A DNA stretch of 64,000 nt from Calditrichales bacterium MX18-03 (lineage in GTDB: Bacteria > Bacillota > Clostridia > Lutisporales > Lutisporaceae): contig JAJGRE010000007.1 of assembly GCA_021083345.1 (NCBI GenBank), positions 62,001-126,000 on the forward strand, written 5' to 3'. The notes under the pieces were generated by a model. The model had not been told where the DNA came from. It saw nothing but the letters and a program-made list of their open reading frames with translations, and made no database searches. Of the stretch, positions 32,643 through 42,546 are shown in pieces. The translations under genes were made by a program, and so were the position numbers. The number at the start of each line of letters is the position of its first letter. Position 1 is the stretch's first letter.

Positions 32643-34464
32643 GGAGATACACCTCCCATTCCGTTACAGCTGCCACCAGCAGCAGCAAAATAAGCCACAT
32701 TTGCAAGCTTGTGCCTGCATCGCTGCTGCTTTCCGGCAAGTCAGTACCGGTTTGCTGTGCTGCAGACGCAGGTACGGCGGACTCCGTCTCAGTGGGATAA
32801 TTGACCGCGAAATAAGAGATACGCTCATTCTCCCCTATCGTCTCGCGGATTTCATAGATGCCGGTTTTCTCCGTTGCCGCAAAAGGCGGTATCGGGTACT
32901 GGAGCGGTATCGGATGCGGCTTGCCGTCAGCGTCTATGATCCGGAGTGATTCAGTTTCAGGCAAGGGCGACAACGCCACCGCATCCCCCGAGAAATATGC
33001 GCTTTTGCTTTCGAAGCTTTGATTTGTCAAATAAGCTGCCAGATTATTCATGAATATGGGGTACTCCGGCATCAATACAAAGTCACTGTTGTGAAGGTCA
33101 AAGCCGATGACTGCGATTTTTCTTCCCTTGTATTCACCTATCGCGGCTGCAGGACTGTCCCCAACGGCTATAACCGTTTCAGCCCAATAGGGCAGCTCCA
33201 GCTTTTTCAGCTTGGAAACGGTAAAAGCAGCAGCTTCTACATATCGGGTGACACCATGCTGCAAAAACGCGGCACGGCCGCCGGACTGCTCAGAACCAGA
33301 CACAAAAAGGCTGCCTTCATCGCCATTAATGGGAGGGCTGGAAGGCGGATCAAGAAATAATAAACTGCCGGAAGACGGCAAAATCTCCGGCACATTGCCG
33401 TCATAGATGTACAAGTCATAAGGGCCGGCAAGCGTTTCTCCCGGGTTGGTTTTGTATAGCGACAGCCCTTTGACGCCCAGCAGTGCCTTTTCTATGAATA
33501 CATTGGTTTCCGAAACCAGAAGCACCTCAAGGGGCTTGCTCTGACCCGCCACCTCGTAGACAGCGTTGTCTTGGGACAGGTCATCCTGCTCCGTCAGCTC
33601 CGCCCAGATGTATACCGTTTCAGGAGGAGACTGCACCTCAAAACCGATTGTCCGGGTTTCTCCCGCTGCAAGCGTGATAGATTGCAGTGCCAATAGAGCC
33701 TCTGTGCTGTAAAGCGATACCTCTCTTGCGGCTTCCTCATTGCTTCTGTTGGACACCCTGACCAAAGCCTTGAGCCTTCCGTTATCAATGCTGTGTGAGA
33801 TATAATCCAGACTGACATTCTGTGTATCCGAATACAGGCGGACCACCTCCGCATTCAGGCCTTCTGCCGATACGCCGCTATCGGTATAAAACAAAGCTTT
33901 ATAGCCGCCTTGGGCCTCATATGCTCTGGCCATCGCCTTAACCATCGATACGGCGTCCGCCATGCTGCCTGCGGTGCTGCTTTCGCCAATTCCGCGGATG
34001 CTTTTCAACACTTCGCCTTTGTCAGCTGCTTTGCTCAGCATGATTTCAGGGTATCTGCCTCCGCGGATCAATGTAATGGCGGTCTTGCCGCCTGCATTTC
34101 TGACGGCTGCCTCTGCCAGCGCCTTGGCCTCTTCCAGCCTTGTAGCCTCTCCATAGCGGGTGTTCATACTGCCGGTATTGTCTATAACCAGGATCAGGTT
34201 GGCATAACCGCTGCCTGCCGTCCTGAAGTAGGGATCGGAAAGTGTGAAAGCAGCGAGCATGACAAAAAGAATCTGCAGCAGCAGCAGCAAATTCTTTTTC
34301 AGTCTCTGCCAAGGGGTGTTGACTTCCACATCCTTCAGGACCTTCTGCCAGAGAAAGATGCTGCCGACCTCCCGCTCTTCAAATTTCTGCTTGAGTATAT
34401 ACATAAGGATGAGCAAGGGGGTCAATGCCAGAAAACCCAATGCCCAAGGGGAATAAAAGCCCAT
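32632..34464 (-). CDS. BatA-like membrane protein with VWA domain
   Basis: A 610-aa protein. The N-terminal two-helix BatA domain (LGFLALTPLLILMYILKQKFEEREVGSIFLW and LLLLLQILFVMLAAFTLSDPYF) is followed by a VWA domain with LILVIDNTGSMNTRYGE, in which the DxSxS motif reads DNTGS. A long extracytoplasmic region and a C-terminal helix (MWLILLLLVAAVTEWEVYL) complete it. Proteins of this kind work with MoxR ATPases in complex assembly. It follows the DUF58 gene by 9 bp. Confidence 0.85.
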   Translation of the reverse strand: MGFYSPWALGFLALTPLLILMYILKQKFEEREVGSIFLWQKVLKDVEVNTPWQRLKKNLLLLLQILFVMLAAFTLSDPYFRTAGSGYANLILVIDNTGSMNTRYGEATRLEEAKALAEAAVRNAGGKTAITLIRGGRYPEIMLSKAADKGEVLKSIRGIGESSTAGSMADAVSMVKAMARAYEAQGGYKALFYTDSGVSAEGLNAEVVRLYSDTQNVSLDYISHSIDNGRLKALVRVSNRSNEEAAREVSLYSTEALLALQSITLAAGETRTIGFEVQSPPETVYIWAELTEQDDLSQDNAVYEVAGQSKPLEVLLVSETNVFIEKALLGVKGLSLYKTNPGETLAGPYDLYIYDGNVPEILPSSGSLLFLDPPSSPPINGDEGSLFVSGSEQSGGRAAFLQHGVTRYVEAAAFTVSKLKKLELPYWAETVIAVGDSPAAAIGEYKGRKIAVIGFDLHNSDFVLMPEYPIFMNNLAAYLTNQSFESKSAYFSGDAVALSPLPETESLRIIDADGKPHPIPLQYPIPPFAATEKTGIYEIRETIGENERISYFAVNYPTETESAVPASAAQQTGTDLPESSSDAGTSLQMWLILLLLVAAVTEWEVYLRGY

Positions 34465-34473
34465 AATATCACC

Positions 34474-35358
34474 CTATCCGATGAACCCAGCACGGGTCAA
34501 ATCTTCAAATATAATCTTTTCCAGTGATTCAGCCGAGGAAAGCTGCACATATACTGCCCCCATCCTGGCCGCATGTTCCCGAAGCCGCCCGGTAAAACGG
34601 TTCAGCTCCTTTTGGTACTGCAGGAGCAAGCTGGGCGTCACTGCCACATCCCTGGCTTCCTGTGTTTCGCTGTCCAAAAGCCGCACCTGACCCGAAAGCT
34701 CCGGCTGAAGCTCCTGAGGCGACAGGATATGCAGCAGGACCACTTCCTGCTTTTTATACAGCAGATACCGGACTGCTTCTTCGATTCCGGCCGGCATGAA
34801 AAAATCCGAGAGGATTACCGACACGCCGCTGCCGGCAAATGCTTTCCTCTTGATGGCGGTGTTGATATCCACCGCACCCCGCCATTCCATTTCTTCCAGG
34901 AAACGGATGCAGCGGTGGAAACGTCCTTTCCCATTCAGGACCTCCGAGCTTCTGACGGATTGCTCTGTCAGCAGATTGATGCAAACCCGGTCCAGGTTGT
35001 TCAGCGCCAGATAGGCAAGGGCACCCCCCAGCCTTGCTGCCGCCACCGACTTTCCCGGTTCTCCGAAAGCCATGGATCGGCTGCCGTCTATAAATAGGTT
35101 AACCACCGACTCCCTTTCTTCCATGAACAACTTGACAAACAACCTGTCAAACCGGCCATAGGCATTCCAATCAACCCGCCGGAAATCATCACCGGCCGTA
35201 TACTCCCTGAAGTCCGAAAACTCGATGGAGCTGCCCTTGCTGCGGGATTTCCTGTTGCCGCCTGCACCCGCATTCATGAGCATCCTGACACGGATTGCCA
35301 AATGCTCCAGCTTCACCAGTAACTCATTGTCAAAAATCTTGTCCGCCACTTGCAGCAC
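34474..35358 (-). CDS. DUF58 domain protein
   Basis: A 294-aa soluble protein. The DUF58 signature SIEFSDFREYTAGDDFRRVDWNAYGRFDRLFVKLFMEERE is intact and is followed by a VWA-like fold whose metal motif reads FIDGSRSM. DUF58 proteins nearly always sit next to MoxR and are thought to be part of the same assembly machine. The start is immediately adjacent to the MoxR stop (35358/35359). Confidence 0.92.
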   Translation of the reverse strand: MLQVADKIFDNELLVKLEHLAIRVRMLMNAGAGGNRKSRSKGSSIEFSDFREYTAGDDFRRVDWNAYGRFDRLFVKLFMEERESVVNLFIDGSRSMAFGEPGKSVAAARLGGALAYLALNNLDRVCINLLTEQSVRSSEVLNGKGRFHRCIRFLEEMEWRGAVDINTAIKRKAFAGSGVSVILSDFFMPAGIEEAVRYLLYKKQEVVLLHILSPQELQPELSGQVRLLDSETQEARDVAVTPSLLLQYQKELNRFTGRLREHAARMGAVYVQLSSAESLEKIIFEDLTRAGFIG

Positions 35359-36345
35359 CTACACCTTCATACAAAGGTCCAACAGCTCGCCGATCAAGCC
35401 ATCCGCTGTGATACCCTCTGAGACGGCATCGAAATTCAGAAAGAACCGGTGCCGCAGCGCGGGATATGCTACATACCGCACATCCTCGAAGGATACATTG
35501 TAGCGCCCCTCCATCAGTGCCCGCACCCTGGAAGCCGCTGCAATGGCCTGAGCCGCCCTGGGGCTTGCCCCGAAACGGATGTACCGCCGTGCGCTCTCCG
35601 GCGCCTCCGGGCTCTCAGGATGGGTGGCCATGACGGCGCGCAGTGCAAAATCCTGCACCGGTCTTGCCATCGGCACTTCCCGGATCATCCGGCGCATCTC
35701 CAGGATGCTCTGCCCATCCAGCACCTTATCCAGTTCTGCTGTCGTGTTGGAGGCAGTCATATCAACAATGCCCCTCAGTTCTTCAAGACTGGGGAACAAT
35801 ACATTCAGCTTGAAAAGAAAACGGTCCATCTGTGCTTCAGGAAGAGGATAGGTCCCCTCCATCTCAATGGGATTCTGCGTCGCCAGGACCATAAAGGGCT
35901 GCGGCAGGGGGTAGGTGGTTTTTCCCACTGTCACCGTCTGCTCCTGCATGGCCTCCAGCAATGCCGACTGTGTCTTGGGGGTAGCCCTGTTGATCTCATC
36001 CGCCAATACCAGGTTGGCAAATACCGGCCCTTTCTGAAATTCAAAACGCGCAGCGCCATTGTCATCCTTCATGATGATATTGGTTCCCATGACATCTGCC
36101 GGCATCATATCCGGTGTGAACTGTATCCTGGAAAAGTCCAGTGCAGCCACCCTGGCCAGCGTTTTGACAAGCTGCGTCTTCCCAAGTCCGGGAACGCCTT
36201 CCAAAAGAACATTCCCTCCCGCCAGAACAGCAATCAGCACCTGCCTGACGATATCCTTCTGCCCGATGATGGCTTTACCGATCTCCGCTTCCGTCCGTTT
36301 TACTTTATCCATTATTTCAGCGATTGTCTTTTCGTTAATCTCCAA
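35359..36345 (-). CDS. MoxR family AAA+ ATPase
   Basis: A 328-aa ATPase of the MoxR branch. Walker A is GVPGLGKT (residues 50-57), Walker B NLVLADEINRATPKTQSALLEAMQE; sensor 1 (VLATQNPIEMEGTYPLPEAQMDRFLFK) and the C-terminal sensor 2 region (RRYIRFGASPRAAQAI) are present. MoxR proteins act as chaperones for metal or cofactor insertion and complex assembly with VWA partners, two of which follow here. It lies 11 bp after the coiled-coil gene. Confidence 0.95.
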   Translation of the reverse strand: MEINEKTIAEIMDKVKRTEAEIGKAIIGQKDIVRQVLIAVLAGGNVLLEGVPGLGKTQLVKTLARVAALDFSRIQFTPDMMPADVMGTNIIMKDDNGAARFEFQKGPVFANLVLADEINRATPKTQSALLEAMQEQTVTVGKTTYPLPQPFMVLATQNPIEMEGTYPLPEAQMDRFLFKLNVLFPSLEELRGIVDMTASNTTAELDKVLDGQSILEMRRMIREVPMARPVQDFALRAVMATHPESPEAPESARRYIRFGASPRAAQAIAAASRVRALMEGRYNVSFEDVRYVAYPALRHRFFLNFDAVSEGITADGLIGELLDLCMKV

Positions 36346-36356
36346 GCTATCTCCTC

Positions 36357-37901
36357 CTACTCCTCTAACGAGGTGAAATAATCCTTCACCAGATCCCGCA
36401 TGCCGGGCGGAATATCAGAAGCCTCCACGCTCTCCATGGCCTTCTGCCGGTACTCGCCGATAACCTGGTCATAAGGAACCGAGTTGCCTCTGACAGCAGG
36501 GCCTTCATCCGTCCGCACCTGCTCTGCAGAGCCGCCGCTGCCCTTCTGACCGGGAAGCTGGCTGGTCTCCCCTTCTCCCCCCAAGGTCTGCGGCGTGAAC
36601 ACTTTCTCGTACTCGCCCACTTTATTTGTGGAGCCGTCCTTCTTGCCGATTCCCGAAGCACCCGGCTTCACCGGCTGTACATTCTCATTTCCAGGAGCGG
36701 TACCATTCCCCGCTCCCCCGCCCTGGCCTTTTCCAGCTCCCTGCTGACCCGGCTGGTTGCCCTGACCCGGTTGATTGCCTTGTCCCTGCTTGCTGCCCGG
36801 ATTCTGCGAGCTACCCTGCAGCTCTTTCGAAATCTCCTCTATAGCCTGGCGCAAGCCCTCGTCCTCCATCAATTCGCTGATGCTCCCTTCCAGCTGTGAA
36901 AGCTCCTTTGACAGATTCCCCAACTCGCCGGCCGCAAGCTTCCGGGACAGCTCTCCCAACGCCTGCTTCAGGGCAGGATTGCCTCTCAGCTCCTGCGCCA
37001 GCTTGGACAGGTCTTGTGAAAGCTGCTGCCGCTCCGCTGACGTCATGCTGCCAATCGCCTGCGCCAGCTGCTTGAAGTGCGCTTTCAGGCGCTCCTCATC
37101 CCGCTCTCTGATCAGCTCGGCAAGCTGCCGGGTTTTTTCATTCTTCTCCAGCACTTCGGCGATTTTCTGCAGATCGTTCAGAGCAGGATCTTTCTCAATA
37201 TATTGGAGCTTTTTTTCTGCCCTGTCCAGCGCCTTGTCGATGTCTTTATCGCTCTTGGCTGCCTTCAGCTCTTTTTTCAGCTCCGTCAGCTTTTTTTCTA
37301 TCTCTTTTTTCTGATCCTCTGTTAGCCTGGGATTGCTTTTTACCCGCTCAACCATGGCGTCCGCCTTTTTGACCTGTGCGGCAGTCTTCTTGCTCAGCTG
37401 ATGCCTGGCCGCCGCTTCCTCTGCCTTGGCATTGGGAATGAAGCCTGTCAGCATCAGCAAGCCTGCCAGCCCCAGGCAAAGGAGCAGCAGCTTCCTTTCC
37501 GGCATCACCGGAATCCGCTTCCTGTATTCCAGCTTTTCCAGCTTTTCCAGTGCATCCGCCTTCTCAAGCACGGCGAAAGCCGACTGCTGCCCGATCAGCT
37601 CCAATGCCGTAACAACGCGTTCCTGCAAGCCTAGACCGTCTGCCTTCATCGCCGCTTCCACATTCCTCGGAGAGAAAAAGGCCGCAACCAGAAATGTGAC
37701 TGAAACACCGGCAGCCAGAAGGATCATTGTGATGCGGTATACACCGTATATGGGAAAGAAATGCGACGCCAGCATGATCCCCAGTCCTGCAGCCAGTGCA
37801 GCTGCTGCAACCAGCGACATCAGCCTGAACATGGCTGCCGTATGCATCCTGTCACGGATCTTTCTTATTATTTTCAGCAGCGCTTTGTCTGTCGGACTCA
37901 T
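36357..37901 (-). CDS. Coiled-coil membrane protein of the MoxR/VWA operon
   Basis: A 514-aa protein with no function known to me. Two helices near residues 25-80 and one near 134-152 anchor it. A long charged, helical stretch (about 165-355), rich in Lys/Glu/Leu heptads, would form a coiled coil. A linker with repeated GQGNQPGQ units (about 370-400) leads to a C-terminal acidic tail ending DYFTSLEE. Similar architecture is seen in other MoxR clusters. It may organise the complex at the membrane. Confidence 0.75.
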   Translation of the reverse strand: MSPTDKALLKIIRKIRDRMHTAAMFRLMSLVAAAALAAGLGIMLASHFFPIYGVYRITMILLAAGVSVTFLVAAFFSPRNVEAAMKADGLGLQERVVTALELIGQQSAFAVLEKADALEKLEKLEYRKRIPVMPERKLLLLCLGLAGLLMLTGFIPNAKAEEAAARHQLSKKTAAQVKKADAMVERVKSNPRLTEDQKKEIEKKLTELKKELKAAKSDKDIDKALDRAEKKLQYIEKDPALNDLQKIAEVLEKNEKTRQLAELIRERDEERLKAHFKQLAQAIGSMTSAERQQLSQDLSKLAQELRGNPALKQALGELSRKLAAGELGNLSKELSQLEGSISELMEDEGLRQAIEEISKELQGSSQNPGSKQGQGNQPGQGNQPGQQGAGKGQGGGAGNGTAPGNENVQPVKPGASGIGKKDGSTNKVGEYEKVFTPQTLGGEGETSQLPGQKGSGGSAEQVRTDEGPAVRGNSVPYDQVIGEYRQKAMESVEASDIPPGMRDLVKDYFTSLEE

Positions 37902-37954
37902 ATCTCATACCCCCTGCCATATCCATCATCTGCTGTTCGGGTCATTCATGGCCT

Positions 37955-38821
37955 TTATTTCTTCCGCTTCCACAAAACAGCTATTCCCTTCCTTACCGGA
38001 TTGATCTTGTATGCCGACAGCGCTGCCAGCAGCACCGATAAACCAATGTCAAAAAGGATGTTGACCTGCCAGGGCTCTAACAAGCCCTTCGCTGCCGCAT
38101 TGGCCGAGCCAAAGCCCGGCAAGAAGTTTGCACTGCTGCCGAATTGTCCCGACAGCAAAGAGCTGAAGCCCGCTATGGGGTTGATATACAACAGCGGAAA
38201 GAATTTGTCGTAGCTCATGTTATAAACCATGCCCAGGTACAAAACCGTGATGAATATCGAACCCAGCGTCATGAATGCCACAACACCGTAAGTCAGCACG
38301 GTGGCTGCCGTCGTCCGCTTCAGGCTGACGGAAAAATAGATACCGATGGTGCCTATGGTCAGTGCGGTAACGGCATAGAATCCGAAAAGCTGCAGGATCT
38401 CCATCATGGATATGCCTCCAAAGAGGAATACCGTAGAAAAGACCGGCAGTGATGCGGCTATCAGGAGAATAATCTGACTCAAGGATGCAAAAAGCTTTCC
38501 GAGAATAATGGAAATAGGTCTGAGTCGCGTGCACAAGACCAGATCCAGCGTTTGCTTTTCCCGTTCTCCTGATATGGCACCTGCCGTCAAAGCCGGTACA
38601 ATGAAAAGGATCAGGATGAACTGGAATATAGCCAGTACCGTATAGGACCCCACTGAGGCCTGAGGGTCCACCGTCGAGCTGTACGGGTTCATATAGGTGG
38701 TGTAAATGATGAATACCGCGACGGCAGCCAGTATCAAAAGGTATAGTGCGATCATGGCCGCTGCCCGCCAGCCCCTCATCCTTACTTTCAATTCCTTTAA
38801 TAAAACGGGGTTGATGTTCAT
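37955..38821 (-). CDS. ABC-2 type permease
   Basis: A 288-aa membrane protein with six helices. The coupling region GAISGEREKQTLDLVLCTRLRPISIILGKLFASL is typical of ABC-2 permeases of the NatB/GldF kind. It overlaps its ATPase gene in a TAATG junction, so the pair is translationally coupled. The presence of a transporter inside a MoxR/VWA operon suggests that the assembly serves the envelope. Confidence 0.87.
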   Translation of the reverse strand: MNINPVLLKELKVRMRGWRAAAMIALYLLILAAVAVFIIYTTYMNPYSSTVDPQASVGSYTVLAIFQFILILFIVPALTAGAISGEREKQTLDLVLCTRLRPISIILGKLFASLSQIILLIAASLPVFSTVFLFGGISMMEILQLFGFYAVTALTIGTIGIYFSVSLKRTTAATVLTYGVVAFMTLGSIFITVLYLGMVYNMSYDKFFPLLYINPIAGFSSLLSGQFGSSANFLPGFGSANAAAKGLLEPWQVNILFDIGLSVLLAALSAYKINPVRKGIAVLWKRKK

Positions 38822-39747
38822 TATTCCTCTTCCCCCTTCGTCACCTTCATAAAAATGTCCTCCAAGTTTCCTTCCAGCTGCGAGAAGGAGGCCACAGGAA
38901 TCTGCCGGTTTACCAGTGCAGCCAGTACCCTGCTCATTTCTGCTTCTCCGCCCTCGAAGCCGGCCTGGAGGGTGTTCTCTCCTACATTAAGTTTATCGAC
39001 AAAAGGAAACTCCCGCATGATCAGCGCTGCCTCCTCCAGCTTATCCAGGACCTTTACCCGGATCACCTGCTTGCTGTATACCTGCTGCAGGATATCCGAC
39101 ACGCTGCCGCTGACCACCATCCTCCCTTTGTCGATGATCCCGATGCTGGTGCAAAGCTCAGCCAGCTCGGGCAGGATATGGGAGCTGATGATGATGGTCT
39201 TTCCCATGGACTTAAGATTTCTTAGGATTTCCTTCATCTCCACCCGGGCACGGGGATCCATGCCCGAAGCAGGCTCATCCAGCACCAGCAGCCCCGGATT
39301 GTGCACAAGGCTCCTGGCAAGGCACAACCTCTGCTTCATCCCTCTTGAGAGGCTGTCTACATAGGCTTCCTTTTTTCCGGTCAGGTCCACCAGCTCCAGA
39401 AGGTCGTCAATCAGCTTCGAGCGGCGGCTGCCCTTGATATGATAAATGGATGCATAGAATTCCAGGTATTCATGGACCTTCAAGTCATCATATACGCCGA
39501 AAAAATCCGGCATATAACCTAGTTTCTCCTTGATTTTCTTGTAATCGCGGATGACATCCACCCCGTCCAGGGTAATATCTCCGGAGGTGGCACTCAAAAG
39601 CCCGCAAATGATTTTCATGGTGGTGGTCTTTCCTGCGCCGTTGGGGCCAACGAAGCCGTATATCTCGCCAGGCCGCACCTCCAGGCTCAAATTGTTGACG
39701 GCCAGGTTCCTGCCGTATTTTTTGCAGAGGTTTTTAATGGTCAGCAT
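38821..39747 (-). CDS. ABC transporter ATP-binding protein
   Basis: A 308-aa ATPase with Walker A GPNGAGKTTT, signature LSRGMKQRLCLARSL, Walker B LLVLDEPASGMDPRA and switch SSHILPELAEL. It is of the class that partners ABC-2 permeases (GldA/NatA type). The start overlaps the stop of the upstream 855-aa gene (TAATG), making it the second gene of the operon. Confidence 0.93.
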   Translation of the reverse strand: MLTIKNLCKKYGRNLAVNNLSLEVRPGEIYGFVGPNGAGKTTTMKIICGLLSATSGDITLDGVDVIRDYKKIKEKLGYMPDFFGVYDDLKVHEYLEFYASIYHIKGSRRSKLIDDLLELVDLTGKKEAYVDSLSRGMKQRLCLARSLVHNPGLLVLDEPASGMDPRARVEMKEILRNLKSMGKTIIISSHILPELAELCTSIGIIDKGRMVVSGSVSDILQQVYSKQVIRVKVLDKLEEAALIMREFPFVDKLNVGENTLQAGFEGGEAEMSRVLAALVNRQIPVASFSQLEGNLEDIFMKVTKGEEE

Positions 39748-42314
39748 TATTTCACACTTCCTTTCACAGAGATTTCAGGAAGCTGCATATTGTCGTCGCT
39801 GATTTCAAATTTCAACCTCATCAGGTTGTTTTCATCCACATATTTCCCTGTATTTTCACCATCGATGGAAAAGCTTGTATAATCGCCTTGCTCCCAGCTC
39901 TTGGTACTTGCATTCCAGATAAATTGCCTTATGTTGGGGGTACCGACGGTATATTTGATCTTCACGCCTTCCACCTGTATATCCCTGTCGATGGGATAAT
40001 GGACCTCCATCGTCCCCGATCCATAAAAGGTCTTGTTCATCTCATCAAAGTTGCCCATAGCAGGACTGCCTACGATATCCGGACGGATAAAGCCATATGG
40101 GTATTCCACGGTATTCCCGCTTCTGAAGCTGATATCCACATCCGCGAGAATCAGGCTCTTTTCGTAACGCTTGGTCTGCTTTTCGTTAACCAGCAGGTTC
40201 TGTGCGCCAGAACGACGGCTCCAGCCCATCAGGACGGCTTCGCGGTTTCCCAGGTCCTGGCTCAGAAAGCTGTATTCCAGCACCTGCCGCTTCTGCATGC
40301 TCTCCCTCAGGCCTCTGATTTCCTCGTAATTCAGCCTGTTCAACGGGGCAGGCCCCGAGTAAGGATCCTTATAGATGGCATTCAGAAGGTCATAGCGGTT
40401 CCCGAAGTAACTGCTGGGTTTTGCATTGATGCTTGCCGTTTCTCCGTTTCTAATTGCACCCACCTTCATATATTGGTTTGCGGTAATGATATAGCATTCT
40501 TCAAGGTCAAAGCCCGAGTTATTCGTCACGCTGCCTGTGAAGCTTTCGCCTCCGTAATTCAAGCTGCCTTCCACCGAACCGCCGGATACCTGGCCATCCT
40601 CCAGCATCACAGCCTTCATGCTCCATACGCCGGTTTTGTAATATTCGATGGTGTTCAGCGGTGCCAGATTCACTTTTGCTTCTATCCGGCTGACCTGCTC
40701 ATTACCGCCCACCGATCCATAGCGGCCCCTGTCCACAAAAAGGGGTCTGATTCTGCCTTCTCCCTCGGATTTTACCACGATGTTATTCTTAGTCGGGGTG
40801 AAGATGCCCGCATAGGTCTTGGATGCGACTGCTCCTCTTTTTTCATAATTCAAGACAGATATGACATTAACCACAGGCTCCGTCATTCTGGTACCAAAGC
40901 CCGATATATAGACGGCACCGGAGAAAACAAGGGATAGCACCGGGACCGTCAGCCATAGTAGCTCTCTCCTGTCCATCCGCTTCAGTATCGTGTAGCTGAC
41001 AGGTCCTGCCAGGAGGATATAGAGTGCAAATACTAGGATCATGTAGCTTATCTTTGGCAAAGCGATCTCCGGAATGTTGCGGATGGCGCTGTCCATGGCA
41101 TAAATATTCTGCTCCGGTCCGCCTTTGTAAAGGTTCCACCCCCCTGTAAGGCTGTTCAGTGAGGTGCTCAGCAGCCTGTCAGCAAAGGCCCCGCTGCCGA
41201 TCCAGCCGGCCAGCGGTTCCATGCCCAAGTCGAAGGAAGTCAACAGCACGCTTCCTCTGTCTCTGTCTACACGCTGCACCAGGTCTAAGTTGCCCTCGGC
41301 AATAACCGGCATGCTGTCCTTCAGCTGAATGGCCAATACATTCAATGTCAGGGAAGCGGCTTTTCCGGTCAGCTCCGGCGCTGCCGCAGCAGGCACTTGC
41401 ACTGCTGTGGGCACCCGGACGGCTTTTGCAGCTACCACCTGCCTGCCGGATCCGTATGCACCGCCATATACAACTGTGCTCTGCCCTACACCTGCCGTGG
41501 CGTATGTTGAAGCACTACCTGTCTTATTTGTCACGAAGCCGGCAAGGGCTTCTGTTTCTACCATACTGAGCTGTCCTGTCTGTCCTGCCAGAAAGTCATC
41601 CTTAAAGACAGCCAGCGTCTTGTTATAGGATGGACCTGTCCCGATAATCAGCAGTCCGCCTTCCATGGTCCAGTTTTTCAAGTTCTCGTATTGCCTGATG
41701 TTAAGCTTTGCGGTGTCAAAATCATTGATGAGGATGACGTTAAAGGCTTTAAGGACTTCCGGTTCCTCCGGAAAGACCGCTTCGTCCAAGCGGAGGTTTT
41801 TTACTGCCATCGCACCTGTTCCCTGGAGGCTGACGGAGTTTATATACTGAATACGGTCATAGGTGTCGCTCAGCACACCGATAACCATAGTTTCCGCGCT
41901 GACCCCGGGATCAATGCGGAAGGTCTTGGATACAAGCTGGTTCTTGCCCTCAGCCAGGTTAACCTTCAGCTTGGAAAGGAATCGGGTCATGGGGATATTG
42001 ACCACCAGCTTTTTTACCGAGTCTTTGGGAAGATTGACCGGAACGGCATAAAGCATGACGGTCTCATATTCTGTAGGCAGCTCCACCTGCAGCTCCCCGC
42101 TGAAGTCTTTCAGTTTGTTGTCCAGTTCAAAGTATAGGGGTACCGAATACCCCAGCTTGTAGAATTTGTCAAAGCCGATCTTCATATCGACAGCGATAGT
42201 CAGACCGTCAGCCTGACTGCCGGCAAAAACAGCCCCGGATACGGTGCAGGCCAACATGACGAATAGCAGAATGAATGCAATGGGCTTCATCCTGTTACGC
42301 ATTAAAAAGTTCAC
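39747..42314 (-). CDS. Large exported membrane protein heading the MoxR/VWA operon
   Basis: An 855-aa protein of unknown function. A signal sequence (residues 10-32, ending near SGAVFAG) is followed by an extracytoplasmic domain with a GATase-like segment (VILINDFDTAKLN...GGLLIIGTGPSY, about 190-230). A pair of helices at about 425-470 and a second beta-rich extracytoplasmic domain complete it. The start is GTG at 42314, with GAGGGGG seven bases upstream. As first gene it defines the operon promoter; it may be the envelope component exported or matured by the rest. Confidence 0.78.
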   Translation of the reverse strand: MNFLMRNRMKPIAFILLFVMLACTVSGAVFAGSQADGLTIAVDMKIGFDKFYKLGYSVPLYFELDNKLKDFSGELQVELPTEYETVMLYAVPVNLPKDSVKKLVVNIPMTRFLSKLKVNLAEGKNQLVSKTFRIDPGVSAETMVIGVLSDTYDRIQYINSVSLQGTGAMAVKNLRLDEAVFPEEPEVLKAFNVILINDFDTAKLNIRQYENLKNWTMEGGLLIIGTGPSYNKTLAVFKDDFLAGQTGQLSMVETEALAGFVTNKTGSASTYATAGVGQSTVVYGGAYGSGRQVVAAKAVRVPTAVQVPAAAAPELTGKAASLTLNVLAIQLKDSMPVIAEGNLDLVQRVDRDRGSVLLTSFDLGMEPLAGWIGSGAFADRLLSTSLNSLTGGWNLYKGGPEQNIYAMDSAIRNIPEIALPKISYMILVFALYILLAGPVSYTILKRMDRRELLWLTVPVLSLVFSGAVYISGFGTRMTEPVVNVISVLNYEKRGAVASKTYAGIFTPTKNNIVVKSEGEGRIRPLFVDRGRYGSVGGNEQVSRIEAKVNLAPLNTIEYYKTGVWSMKAVMLEDGQVSGGSVEGSLNYGGESFTGSVTNNSGFDLEECYIITANQYMKVGAIRNGETASINAKPSSYFGNRYDLLNAIYKDPYSGPAPLNRLNYEEIRGLRESMQKRQVLEYSFLSQDLGNREAVLMGWSRRSGAQNLLVNEKQTKRYEKSLILADVDISFRSGNTVEYPYGFIRPDIVGSPAMGNFDEMNKTFYGSGTMEVHYPIDRDIQVEGVKIKYTVGTPNIRQFIWNASTKSWEQGDYTSFSIDGENTGKYVDENNLMRLKFEISDDNMQLPEISVKGSVK

Positions 42315-42415
42315 ACACTAACCCCCTCGTTTTATGCTCTCTCTTTAGACGTTTAAAAGCAGGAAAAGTTTCTCTCTCTACAAGGAACAACTAAACAGGT
42401 TCCTGCTTACCTATT

Positions 42416-42444
42416 ATTCTAGCTTACCCGTTTCGGCAAGCCAA
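42416..42444 (-). promoter_or_regulatory. Candidate promoter of the MoxR/VWA operon
   Basis: On the minus strand TTGGCT (42444-42439), a 17-nt spacer and TAGAAT (42421-42416) precede the 855-aa gene by about 100 bp. An inverted repeat AAGCAGGAA/TTCCTGCTT (42357-42365 and 42400-42408) lies in the leader. Confidence 0.45.
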
Positions 42445-42507
42445 TATAAATTTACAGCATATCCCTGAAATCTGCCCTCTTCTACTTACGCATAGGAGCA
42501 AAATTGC

Positions 42508-42513
42508 TATAAT
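42508..42513 (+). promoter_or_regulatory. Extended -10 promoter of the M20 peptidase gene
   Basis: A perfect TATAAT preceded by TGC, 34 bp before the start codon. The -35 region has little match, as expected for an extended -10 promoter. It is divergent from the MoxR/VWA operon promoter. Confidence 0.5.
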
Positions 42514-42546
42514 AGAGTTAATAGCTATAATATGGAGGATGCAAAT

